Source: Lentzea alba
GTDB taxonomy: Bacteria; Actinomycetota; Actinomycetes; Mycobacteriales; Pseudonocardiaceae
DNA length: 64,000 nucleotides
Assembly: GCF_011067745.1 (NCBI RefSeq)
Contig: NZ_JAAMPJ010000005.1
Span: forward strand, 124,001 to 188,000
Reading direction: 5' to 3'
Every line of letters starts with the position of its first letter. The stretch's first letter is position 1. Positions 8,163 to 16,298 of the stretch are shown piece by piece. A model generated the notes under the pieces. That model had not been told where the DNA came from. It saw only the letters and a list, made by a program, of their open reading frames with translations, and ran no database searches. The translations under genes and the position numbers were made by a program.

Positions 8163-9286
8163 GCCCGCTCCTTCTCCTCCACCGCCAGCAGCGCGCCGAC
8201 CACGAGAACGAGCGCGGTGACCTGCGCGATGGCGAGCCACAGTCCGATCGGCACGGTCGCGAGCGCCGCGACCGTGCCGATGACACGCCACTTGACCGTG
8301 CCGATCCGCAGCCTGAGGCGGAAGTAGACCTGGCCGGCCAGGAAGATCGCGACACCGCCGCCCAACGCGAGCGCGCCGCTGAGGTAGAGGTGCTCGGTGG
8401 CGTGGCCGATCGTCTTCTTCACGCCGACCGCCACGACGACGATGCCGAGCAGGATCGGCGCGTGGGCCCAGCCGAACGCCGACAGCGCCGCGCGGGCCCG
8501 TTCGGACCGCGTCATGTTCAGGAGACTGTGTTCGGCCCGCACGTCCTGGTCGCGGCCGAAGTAGCACCACCACATCTGGTAGACGAGCGCGAGACCGAGC
8601 AACGCGGCCACCACGAGCTGCAGGTTGAGCGGCAGCCCGGCCGCCCCGATGCCGATCGCGATGATCGACTCGCCGAGCGCGACGATGACCACGAGGCCGT
8701 GCCGTTCCACGAAGTGCGCCGACCTGATCTGGAACTCCCCGTGCCGCCGGTTCACGTACGGCGACACGATCATGAGCACCACGGCGGCCGTCCAGGCCAC
8801 CGCTCGCCACGTGCTGGGCAGGAACCCGCCGATCATCACCAGGCCCGCTGAGCCGAGGTTGAACGGCGCCAGGCGCGCCATCGCCGCGGCCGAGCCCGGT
8901 CCGCCCGCCGAGATGAACAGCCCGGAGTGCACCAGGTTCACGATCAGGTAGCCGATGCCGAACGCCGGTCCGGCCGCCTCGAACGCGTTCGGGATCGCGA
9001 GCGCGATGACGAGGAACCCGCCCATGCCGGCCATGAGCAACACCCGCCGCAGCGCGGTGTTCGGCGGGACGGCGTTCGTGAGCCAGACGTACCCGAAGTA
9101 CATCCAGAGGATCACGAACAGCATGATCACGACCTGGCCGAAGCCCAGCGGCGACGTGTCGTCGGCGAGCTTGCGGGTCAGCTGCGTGATCGTGAAGACG
9201 AACACCAGGTCGAAGAAGAGCTCCAGGGTCGAAACCCGGTACTCGGTCTCCTCCTGCGGCTGCGTTTCGGCGGACACGCGCGACAT
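8159..9286 (-). CDS. ltrA: Low temperature requirement protein A (LtrA) family membrane protein
   Basis: A 375-residue polytopic membrane protein. The N-terminal RVSTLELFFDLVFVFTITQL and central SAHFVERHGLVVIVALGESI blocks are diagnostic of the LtrA family, first linked to growth of Listeria at low temperature. About ten hydrophobic segments span most of the length. Biochemical function is unknown. It ends inside the last codons of the convergent glucosidase and no terminator is visible there. Confidence 0.88.
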   Translation of the reverse strand: MSRVSAETQPQEETEYRVSTLELFFDLVFVFTITQLTRKLADDTSPLGFGQVVIMLFVILWMYFGYVWLTNAVPPNTALRRVLLMAGMGGFLVIALAIPNAFEAAGPAFGIGYLIVNLVHSGLFISAGGPGSAAAMARLAPFNLGSAGLVMIGGFLPSTWRAVAWTAAVVLMIVSPYVNRRHGEFQIRSAHFVERHGLVVIVALGESIIAIGIGAAGLPLNLQLVVAALLGLALVYQMWWCYFGRDQDVRAEHSLLNMTRSERARAALSAFGWAHAPILLGIVVVAVGVKKTIGHATEHLYLSGALALGGGVAIFLAGQVYFRLRLRIGTVKWRVIGTVAALATVPIGLWLAIAQVTALVLVVGALLAVEEKERA

Positions 9287-9352
9287 CGTGCCCCGCGCAT
9301 CCGCTTGGGGCGCCCCGAATTCTCCGGCGGCGAAGCTGGACCTAACTCCAGG

Positions 9353-9982
9353 TCAGACGATCAGCGGCAACATCGAGTGCCGCCGGCGCACCACCGCGCC
9401 GTACTTCGCGTCGATCCGCAGCCAGGCGTCCGTCGCGGTGACCCGAACCTCGCCGTTCTCACCGAGGAAACCCATGCCCGACAACGCGAACAGGACTCGC
9501 AGCGGCACCTTCACGTCCAGCCCGGACCCGCTGATCGTGAGCACGGTCTGGTCCAGCAACGACGCCGGCGGCGTCCCGTGCGGTCCGGTGTTCTCCCGCG
9601 CCACCTCGGCGCCTTCGTCCGCGAGCTTCGCGATCACCTCGACGGGCAGCCGGTCCACGAGCAGCCAGCCCTCGGCGGGTGGGAGGGCCGAGCGCCACAT
9701 CAGGTCCTTGGCGGGACCGGGATCGATGCGTTCGTCCCGCATGACCGCGAGCCCCGTCAGCAGGTCCGGTCCGGACACCGTGACGTCGGCCGGATTCGCC
9801 TGCCCCGCAACGGTTCGCGTGGCCAGCGCGTCGAACGGCGTGGCGACCCACGCGTCGAGCAGTTCCTCGTTGCGGTTGCGCAGCCGCACCACGGTCTGCC
9901 CGTCCAACCGCACGGCCCTCGCGGCGAACGCCCCGAGGTCGTCTCTCTCGGCCGCATCGGCCAACACCAGTTCAGGCACCAT
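9353..9982 (-). CDS. Conserved hypothetical protein coupled to a thioesterase
   Basis: A 209-residue soluble protein of unknown family. I chose the ATG at 9982 because AGGGGGA (9984-9990) lies just upstream. The start overlaps the stop of the preceding acyl-CoA thioesterase gene by 11 bp, indicating translational coupling. A repeated feature is short hydrophobic strands (TVVRLRNRNEELLDAWV, DVTVSGPDLLTGL) reminiscent of a beta-sandwich, but no catalytic motif is visible. The conserved position next to the thioesterase suggests a shared pathway; that is inference. Confidence 0.7.
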   Translation of the reverse strand: MVPELVLADAAERDDLGAFAARAVRLDGQTVVRLRNRNEELLDAWVATPFDALATRTVAGQANPADVTVSGPDLLTGLAVMRDERIDPGPAKDLMWRSALPPAEGWLLVDRLPVEVIAKLADEGAEVARENTGPHGTPPASLLDQTVLTISGSGLDVKVPLRVLFALSGMGFLGENGEVRVTATDAWLRIDAKYGAVVRRRHSMLPLIV

Positions 9983-10403
9983 TTCCCCCTGCCCGCCACC
10001 CGGCGAGAAAGTCACGCTCGGCCTCGGTCAGCCGACGCGGCCGCGCGGTGGTCACGTTGTAGGGCGCCATGAGCGTCTCCGCCCTGGTGACCACCGGGCT
10101 GTTCGGCTCACGACTGCCCCGCACGACGTAGTCGAGTGTGAACGACGCGGACTTCAGCTCTCGCACCGACATCTCCACCACGATGTCCTCGCCGGTGAAC
10201 ACGATCGGCGCGAGGTACTCGACCAAGAGCTTGGCCACGACCATGCCCTCGGCCATCTCCTTCACCCCGTGGCGGGCCGCCTCGGTGAACAGCAGCTCGA
10301 TCCGGGCCTCTTCCAGCAACGTCACCGTGTTCGCGTGGTTGACGTGGCCGAACGCATCCATGTCCGACCATCTCGGCCGCACACCAGTGACGAAGACACC
10401 CAT
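9972..10403 (-). CDS. Acyl-CoA thioesterase, 4HBT hot-dog fold
   Basis: A 143-residue single hot-dog domain. The signature RWSDMDAFGHVNHANTVTLLEEAR (split by the catalytic-type Asp and the HVN turn, residues ~11-34) is that of the 4-hydroxybenzoyl-CoA thioesterase/YbgC group, which hydrolyses acyl-CoA to free CoA and acid. Length is typical. It is the first gene of a two-gene leftward unit and overlaps the next gene. Confidence 0.88.
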   Translation of the reverse strand: MGVFVTGVRPRWSDMDAFGHVNHANTVTLLEEARIELLFTEAARHGVKEMAEGMVVAKLLVEYLAPIVFTGEDIVVEMSVRELKSASFTLDYVVRGSREPNSPVVTRAETLMAPYNVTTARPRRLTEAERDFLAGWRAGGNGA

Positions 10404-10453
10404 GCAGGGACCCTACCGTTCACGAACCTTCACAGGACCTCCACACCAGCCGA

Positions 10454-10482
10454 TTGAAAGTCGATAGGCAGCTCTCGATACT
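10454..10482 (+). promoter_or_regulatory. Leaderless-type promoter of the DUF2975 gene
   Basis: TTGAAA (10454-10459), a 17-bp spacer and GATACT (10477-10482) are followed after six bases by the ATG at 10489. TCGATA is repeated at 10461 and 10475, which could form an operator over the promoter. Confidence 0.65.
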
Positions 10483-10488
10483 CGATCT

Positions 10489-10986
10489 ATGTCTCGCGCA
10501 CCGGTGATCTTCCTGCAGGCTCTGCTCGCCATCGCGTTCCTCGGCGGGCTGTTCGCGCAGGTCGTGGTGATCCCGACGACCGCGGTGGATGAGGTCGAGC
10601 TGTTCCCGCCCTACGAGTCCGTGAGAGTGCCGTTCGTGGTGTCCGCGATCGTCTTCGTCGCGTGCCTGCAGGTCCTGGCGGTGGCATTGGGCGGAATGCT
10701 GCACAGGGCGGGCAAGGGCACGGTGTCCGAGGCCGGCACGCTCATGTGGACGAACATCGCCATCGGCGCCGTCGCCGCCGGTGCCGTGGTGCTCGCCTGG
10801 CTGTTCGTCTACGTCACTTTCGCCGAAATCCCCTCGCCCGCCGACGGCATGGAGACCCTGAGCCTGTGGATGGGGTCCGCCGTCGGCACGGTCGCGGCGA
10901 TCGGCGTCGCGCTGCTGCTCGTGATCGGACGGCAGTGGCTGCGTCGCGCGATCGAGCAGGGCGCCGAGCTGGAGCAGGTCGTCTGA
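10489..10986 (+). CDS. DUF2975 membrane protein
   Basis: A 165-residue protein with four membrane spans (about 5-27, 46-68, 86-108 and 124-147), matching DUF2975. In many bacteria this family is followed by a small XRE regulator; here none follows, because a strong hairpin overlaps its stop codon. Function is unknown. The ATG is the position expected for a leaderless transcript from the promoter just upstream. Confidence 0.8.
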   Translation: MSRAPVIFLQALLAIAFLGGLFAQVVVIPTTAVDEVELFPPYESVRVPFVVSAIVFVACLQVLAVALGGMLHRAGKGTVSEAGTLMWTNIAIGAVAAGAVVLAWLFVYVTFAEIPSPADGMETLSLWMGSAVGTVAAIGVALLLVIGRQWLRRAIEQGAELEQVV

Positions 10987-10999
10987 CCTGCTCCAGCTC
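10966..10999. terminator. Hairpin terminator overlapping a stop codon
   Basis: A perfect 15-bp stem (10966-10980 with 10985-10999, loop GTCT) contains the DUF2975 stop and its last five codons. It separates two convergent genes, DUF2975 and NAD-glutamate dehydrogenase. Confidence 0.8.
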
Positions 11000-11006
11000 T
11001 TCAGCA

Positions 11007-14000
11007 CTACCTGACCATGCTCCGCACCTGGCGGGCAGCGACGGACAGGGTGGCCAGGTCCAGCTGGTGCACCCGGTTGATCTCTTCCAGCGCGCCGCGC
11101 GAACGAGCCAGGCGGGAGGCGTTGGCCTGCTCCCACTTGGAGATCTTCTCGCTCGCCGTGTCGCCCTCGTCGCTGGCCCTCAGCACGTCGATGGAGATGG
11201 CCCGCAACGACGAGTAGAAGTCGTCGCGCAGAGCCAGCCGGGCCAGGGCGTGCCAGCGGTTGCCACGTTCCAGGTTGGTCACCGAGTCCAGCATGTGGTC
11301 GATGTCGAGGTGGGCGGACAGCGCGAAGTACACCTCGGCCGTCTCCCGGTGCGTGCGCTCCGGGCCCGCACCGCCGGTCGGGCCGAACTCGCGTTCGGCC
11401 AGCTCGGCGATCTCGGTGACGTCGAGCAGGCCGTACATGTAGAGCAGCGCGGCGACCTTGCGGGCCAGCTCAGCCGGGACGCCCTGTTCGACGTACCGCT
11501 CCGCCTTGCCGGCGACCACGTCGAACTCCTTGCCCTGCAACAGCTCGAAGGCGAACGGGCTGAGCTCCCCGACCACGCCGCGGAAGCGGTTGATCGTCGA
11601 GCCCACCGCGAGCGGCTGCGGGCGGTTCGAGAGCAGCCAGCGGGACGCGCGGTCCAGCAGGCGGCGGGTCTCCAGGACCATGCTGTCCTGGACCTCCGTC
11701 GGCACCACGTTGTCCAGCGCCTGGATCTCGCGCCAGATCGACGGCAGGTCGAAGACCTCGGTGACCACGGCGTAGGAGCGGACCGCGTCGGTCGCCGACG
11801 CGCTCATCTCCTCGGCCAGGCGGAAGGCGTAGGACACGCCACCGCCGTCGACCACCTCGTTGACGACCACCGTGGTGATGATCTCCTTCGCCAGCGGGTG
11901 GTTCGGGATGGCCAGACCGAAACGCTCGCGCAACAAGCTCGGGAAGTAGTCCGGCAGCTTGTTCTTGAACGTGTCGATCGTCGGGATCTCGCTCGCGAGC
12001 AGCTCTTCCTTCAGCGTGAGCTTGGTGAACGCGAGCAGCGTGGCCAGCTCCGGTGAGGTGAGGCCCGCGCCCTGCTTCTCCAGCGCCTTGAACTCCGCGA
12101 CGCTCGGCAACGCCTCCAGCTTGCGGTTGAGCGCCCCGCGCTGTTCGAGGTCGGCCGTGAGCCGCGCGTGCACCGACAGCATCGGACCGGCGTGCGCCCG
12201 GCTGACGCCGAGGACGTTGTTCTGCGAGTAGTTGTCCGCCAGCACGAGCTCGCCGACCTCGTCGGTCATCTCGGCCAGGACCTCGTTGCGCTGCTGCTGC
12301 TCCAGCGACCCCTCGCGGACCAGGTGGTCCAGCAGGATCTTGATGTTGACCTCGTGGTCGGAGCAGTCCACGCCGGCGGAGTTGTCGAGCGCGTCGGTGT
12401 TGACCTTGCCGCCGGCACGCGCGAACTCGATGCGGCCGCGCTGGGTCAGGCCCAGGTTGCCGCCCTCACCGACGACCTTGACCCGCAGCTCGTCGCCGTT
12501 GACGCGGATCGAGTCGTTCGCCTTGTCGCCGACGTCTGCGTGCGACTCGGTCGACGCCTTCACATAGGTGCCGATGCCGCCGTTCCACAGCAGGTCGACC
12601 GGCGCCAGCAGGATCGCCTTCTTCAGCTCCGGCGGCGACAGCTTGTCGACGCCCTCGGGCAGTCCCAGCGCGACACGGGCCTGTTCGGAGAGCGGGATCG
12701 ACTTGGCCGTGAGCGGGAAGATGCCGCCGCCCTCGCTGATCAGCGAGCGGTCGTAGTCGTCCCACGACGAGCGCGGCACGTTGAACAACCGCACGCGCTC
12801 GGCGTAGGAGGTGTCCGCGACCGGGTTCGGGTCGATGAAGATGTGCCGGTGGTCGAACGCGGCCACGAGCCGGATGTGCTCGGACAGCATCATGCCGTTG
12901 CCGAACACGTCACCGGACATGTCACCGATGCCAACGACGGTGAACTCCTCGGTCTGCGTGTCCACACCGAGCTCGCGGAACGAGCGCTTCACGCTCTCCC
13001 ACGCGCCCTTGGCCGTGATGCCCATGGCCTTGTGGTCGTAGCCGATCGAGCCACCGGACGCGAACGCGTCGCCCAGCCAGAAGCCGTAGCTCTGGCTCAC
13101 ACCGTTCGCGATGTCGGAGAACGTCGCGGTGCCCTTGTCCGCAGCCACGACCAGGTACGTGTCGTCGCCGTCGTAGCGCACGACCTGCGGCGCGGGCACG
13201 ACCTCGTTGTTGATCAGGTTGTCGGTGAGGTCGAGCAGGCCCGAGATGAACATCTTGTAGCAGGCGATGCCCTCGGACATGAAGTTCTCGCGGTCGATGC
13301 CGGGGTCGCCCGTCACGGCGATCGGCTTCTTGACCACGAAGCCGCCCTTCGCGCCGACCGGCACGATCACCGCGTTCTTCACGGCCTGCGCCTTGACCAG
13401 GCCGAGGATCTCCGTGCGGAAGTCCTCCCGGCGGTCGGACCAGCGCAGACCACCGCGCGCGACGCTGCCGAACCGCAGGTGCACGCCCTCGATCCGCGGC
13501 GAGTACACGAAGATCTCGAACTTCGGCCGCGGCGCGGGCAGGTCCGGGATGGCCTGGGGGTTGAGCTTGACCGACAGGTACGGCCGGGCGTTGCCGTCGG
13601 CGTCGCGGAAGAAGTAGTTCGTCCGCAGCGTGGCGTTGATCAGCGTGAGCAGGCTGCGCAGGATGCGGTCCGCGTCGAGGCTCGTCACGTCGTCGATCAG
13701 CTTGCCGGTCTCGACGACCATCGTCTCGGTGCGGCCGGCCCGCGTGGCGTCGTCGAGCCGCGGGTCGAACCGGGACTCGAACAACGCCACCAGCGCGATC
13801 GCCACGCTCGTGTGGCCGAGCACGGCGTCCTCGATGTAGTCCTGCGAGTACGGCGTGCCGGCCTGCCGCAGGTACTTCGCGTACGCGCGCAGCATCGCGG
13901 CCTGCTGCCAGGTGAGCCCGGCCTGCAGCACCAGCGAGTTGAACCGGTCGACCTCGGCCTCACCACGCCACACGGCCGCGAACGCGTCCTGGAACCGCAC

Positions 14001-15950
14001 CCGCACGTTGTCGAGGTCGGCCTCGGACAGCTGGGCGAGCGCGGCCTGGTCGATGCGCAGGCCGAAGTCGTAGATCCAGCACTGCACGCCGTCTTCGCGC
14101 GCGATCTCGTACGGCCGTTCGTCGACCACGATGACGCCCATGCGCTGCAACATCGGCAGCACGTCGGACAGCGTGATGCCTTCGCCGGTCAGGAACAGCT
14201 TGAAGCGCCGCTCCCCCGGCTCGGCGTCCTCGGGCACGTAGAACACCATGTCGAGGCCGCCCTCGACGAGCGCCTCGATGCGCCGGTAGTCCTCGAGACC
14301 CGTGCTCGCCGGGAAGTCCTCCTTGTAGGCCTCCGGGAAGACCGCGGCGAACCGCTGGCCCTGCTCCGTGGCCGACTCGGCGCCGAGCTCACCGCTGTCA
14401 CCGGTGACGGCCTCGACCATGCGGTCGTCCCAGCTGCGCACCGCCTCGGCCAGCTTGGCCTGGATCGCGTGGACGTCCGGCTCCAGCGTGCGCGCCGGGT
14501 CCGTGTGCACCATGAAGTGCACACGCGCGAGTGCGGACTCGCCGATGCGCGCGCTGTATTCGAGGTTCAGCCCCCCGAGCTCGGCGAGCAGCACCTCCTG
14601 CATCGCGAGGCGGCTCGTCGTCGTGTAGCGGTCGCGCGGCAGGTAGACCAGGCACGAGAAGAAGCGGCCGAACGGATCGCGGCGCAGGAACAGCCGCAGC
14701 CTGCGGCGTTCGGCGAGCGCGATGACACCCGTCGTGGTCTGGTACAGCGTCTCGCTGTCGACCGAGAACAGCTCGGTGCGCGGGTAGTTCTGGATCACCT
14801 CGAGCATCCGCTGGCCCGAGTACGACTGCAGCGGGAAGCCCGCGCGGTGGATCACCTCGCGCACGCGGCGCTCGATCACCGGGATGTCGAGCACGTCCTC
14901 GTGCAGCGCGGTGGTGCTGAAGATGCCCAGGAACCGGTGCTCCCCGGAGACGTTGCCCTCGGAGTCGAACGTCTTCACGCCCACGTAGTACGGGTAGACG
15001 CTGCGGTGCACGCTGCTCTGCGCACTCGCCTGGGTGAGGACGAGCAGGTCGGGGCTGAGCGCCTGCGCGCCGTTGTCCGGCCCGGCGGTGAGGCTGCGCG
15101 CCGCGAGGCTGTCCTGCCGCAGCACGCCGAGCCCGCTCGCGAGCACCGCCCGCAACGCCGGCTCGCCGTCCTCCTGCACCAGCTCGTACTGCCGGTAGCC
15201 CATGAAGGTGAAGTGCCCGTCGGCGAGCCACTTGAGCAGCTTCGAGCCGTCGGTGGTGTCCTCGGCCGAGTCCTTGCCCAGCTCCTCGGCCAGCTGCAGG
15301 GCAGTCGTCACCATCCGGTCGGTGTCCTCGACGACCTCGCGCACGTCGGTCAGCACCGTCAGCAGCCGGGTCTCGAGCTCGCGGGCACGATCGGGGTCGG
15401 TGATGAGGTCGACCTCGATGTTCATCCACGACTCGGCCAGCGCGTCCGCCGGCGGATCGGCCGGGTCGGCGGTGGGCAGCACCTCGGTGCGCTCGCCGGT
15501 GACCGGGTCACGCCGAACAACGACGATCGGGTGCACAACGCGCTGCACCTGCACACCACCGCGGGTGAGCTCGGACGCGACCGAGTCCACGAGGTACGGC
15601 ATGTCGTCGGTGACGACCTGGACCACCGTGACGGGGCACTGCCACCCGTCGGTCCCGCGCGTCGGGTTGAGGATGCGCACCGCGGCGCGTCCCGGGACGC
15701 GGCTCTCGGCGAGCTGGTAGTTCGATCGCACCGCTCCGACCAGGTCCACCGGGTCGTCGTCGTTGACTTCCTCGGCGGGCACGTGCCGGTAGAAGAGGCG
15801 GATCAGATCAGCGAGTTCGGGTGCATTGGCGGCGGCCCGTTCGATCAGCTCGTCACGGACCTGTTCAGGACTGGCCGTTGGACTCTCGCCGTCCGCGGTG
15901 GTGACCGCGGGGGCGTCGTCGGTTCGGGTCGGGGCTCCAGTCGAGGTCAT
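11007..15950 (-). CDS. gdh: NAD-specific glutamate dehydrogenase, 180-kDa class
   Basis: A 1647-residue enzyme of the large NAD-GDH class (like mycobacterial Gdh), which interconverts glutamate and 2-oxoglutarate plus ammonia. The N-terminal half has ACT-like regulatory segments (e.g. VQVVTDDMPYLVDSVASEL). The catalytic domain begins near PRPKFEIFVYSPRIEGVHLRFG (about residue 810) with RGGLRWSDR and the VPVGAKGGFVVKK lysine-containing block near 860, followed by the NAD-binding region with VVGIGDMSGDVFGNGM near 1010. A C-terminal helical domain completes it. Length is full. It is monocistronic, with hairpins on both sides. Confidence 0.93.
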   Translation of the reverse strand: MTSTGAPTRTDDAPAVTTADGESPTASPEQVRDELIERAAANAPELADLIRLFYRHVPAEEVNDDDPVDLVGAVRSNYQLAESRVPGRAAVRILNPTRGTDGWQCPVTVVQVVTDDMPYLVDSVASELTRGGVQVQRVVHPIVVVRRDPVTGERTEVLPTADPADPPADALAESWMNIEVDLITDPDRARELETRLLTVLTDVREVVEDTDRMVTTALQLAEELGKDSAEDTTDGSKLLKWLADGHFTFMGYRQYELVQEDGEPALRAVLASGLGVLRQDSLAARSLTAGPDNGAQALSPDLLVLTQASAQSSVHRSVYPYYVGVKTFDSEGNVSGEHRFLGIFSTTALHEDVLDIPVIERRVREVIHRAGFPLQSYSGQRMLEVIQNYPRTELFSVDSETLYQTTTGVIALAERRRLRLFLRRDPFGRFFSCLVYLPRDRYTTTSRLAMQEVLLAELGGLNLEYSARIGESALARVHFMVHTDPARTLEPDVHAIQAKLAEAVRSWDDRMVEAVTGDSGELGAESATEQGQRFAAVFPEAYKEDFPASTGLEDYRRIEALVEGGLDMVFYVPEDAEPGERRFKLFLTGEGITLSDVLPMLQRMGVIVVDERPYEIAREDGVQCWIYDFGLRIDQAALAQLSEADLDNVRVRFQDAFAAVWRGEAEVDRFNSLVLQAGLTWQQAAMLRAYAKYLRQAGTPYSQDYIEDAVLGHTSVAIALVALFESRFDPRLDDATRAGRTETMVVETGKLIDDVTSLDADRILRSLLTLINATLRTNYFFRDADGNARPYLSVKLNPQAIPDLPAPRPKFEIFVYSPRIEGVHLRFGSVARGGLRWSDRREDFRTEILGLVKAQAVKNAVIVPVGAKGGFVVKKPIAVTGDPGIDRENFMSEGIACYKMFISGLLDLTDNLINNEVVPAPQVVRYDGDDTYLVVAADKGTATFSDIANGVSQSYGFWLGDAFASGGSIGYDHKAMGITAKGAWESVKRSFRELGVDTQTEEFTVVGIGDMSGDVFGNGMMLSEHIRLVAAFDHRHIFIDPNPVADTSYAERVRLFNVPRSSWDDYDRSLISEGGGIFPLTAKSIPLSEQARVALGLPEGVDKLSPPELKKAILLAPVDLLWNGGIGTYVKASTESHADVGDKANDSIRVNGDELRVKVVGEGGNLGLTQRGRIEFARAGGKVNTDALDNSAGVDCSDHEVNIKILLDHLVREGSLEQQQRNEVLAEMTDEVGELVLADNYSQNNVLGVSRAHAGPMLSVHARLTADLEQRGALNRKLEALPSVAEFKALEKQGAGLTSPELATLLAFTKLTLKEELLASEIPTIDTFKNKLPDYFPSLLRERFGLAIPNHPLAKEIITTVVVNEVVDGGGVSYAFRLAEEMSASATDAVRSYAVVTEVFDLPSIWREIQALDNVVPTEVQDSMVLETRRLLDRASRWLLSNRPQPLAVGSTINRFRGVVGELSPFAFELLQGKEFDVVAGKAERYVEQGVPAELARKVAALLYMYGLLDVTEIAELAEREFGPTGGAGPERTHRETAEVYFALSAHLDIDHMLDSVTNLERGNRWHALARLALRDDFYSSLRAISIDVLRASDEGDTASEKISKWEQANASRLARSRGALEEINRVHQLDLATLSVAARQVRSMVR

Positions 15951-16150
15951 CTTCAGGCGACTCCACGCTATCCGGCACCTCTGTGTGCCGGGTTCGCCCC
16001 CACCCTAGATGGGATGGGAGCCGCCACCGGCAACAGGAGGGGCACTGACGAACCACTGAATCGAGGGCTGAATCGAGTCACATCATCAGTCGCGACAACG
16101 CATTCCGCATGGTGGACGCGACAGCACACGAGCGAGCCCGACGGGCTGGC

Positions 16151-16222
16151 CGGACCGGCCATCCGGCCGGTCCGCAGCGCACGATCGATCATGGGCCCCG
16201 GCGGTCCCTGGAGGACCGCCGG
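16151..16222 (-). terminator. Two tandem hairpins after the FG-rich gene
   Basis: Stem 1 pairs 16151-16160 with 16165-16174 (10 bp, loop ATCC); stem 2 pairs 16198-16207 with 16213-16222 (10 bp, loop CTGGA). They lie downstream of the FG-rich gene and upstream of NAD-GDH in the same direction, so they probably end the ettA transcript. I see nothing else in the 348-bp gap 15951-16298 beyond a presumed GDH promoter. Confidence 0.65.
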
Positions 16223-16298
16223 CGACGTTCACCAAGCCTTGGCTCGCACCCGGCGGGCTGAGCACTTCGCGGTGCCGGGAGTGTGGTGTTTCCCACCA

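Noticed and set aside
6057-8810. Minus-strand open frame opposite the globin and glucosidase
   Set aside because: Shadow: it spans three real genes and has shuffled Arg/Val/Gln composition.
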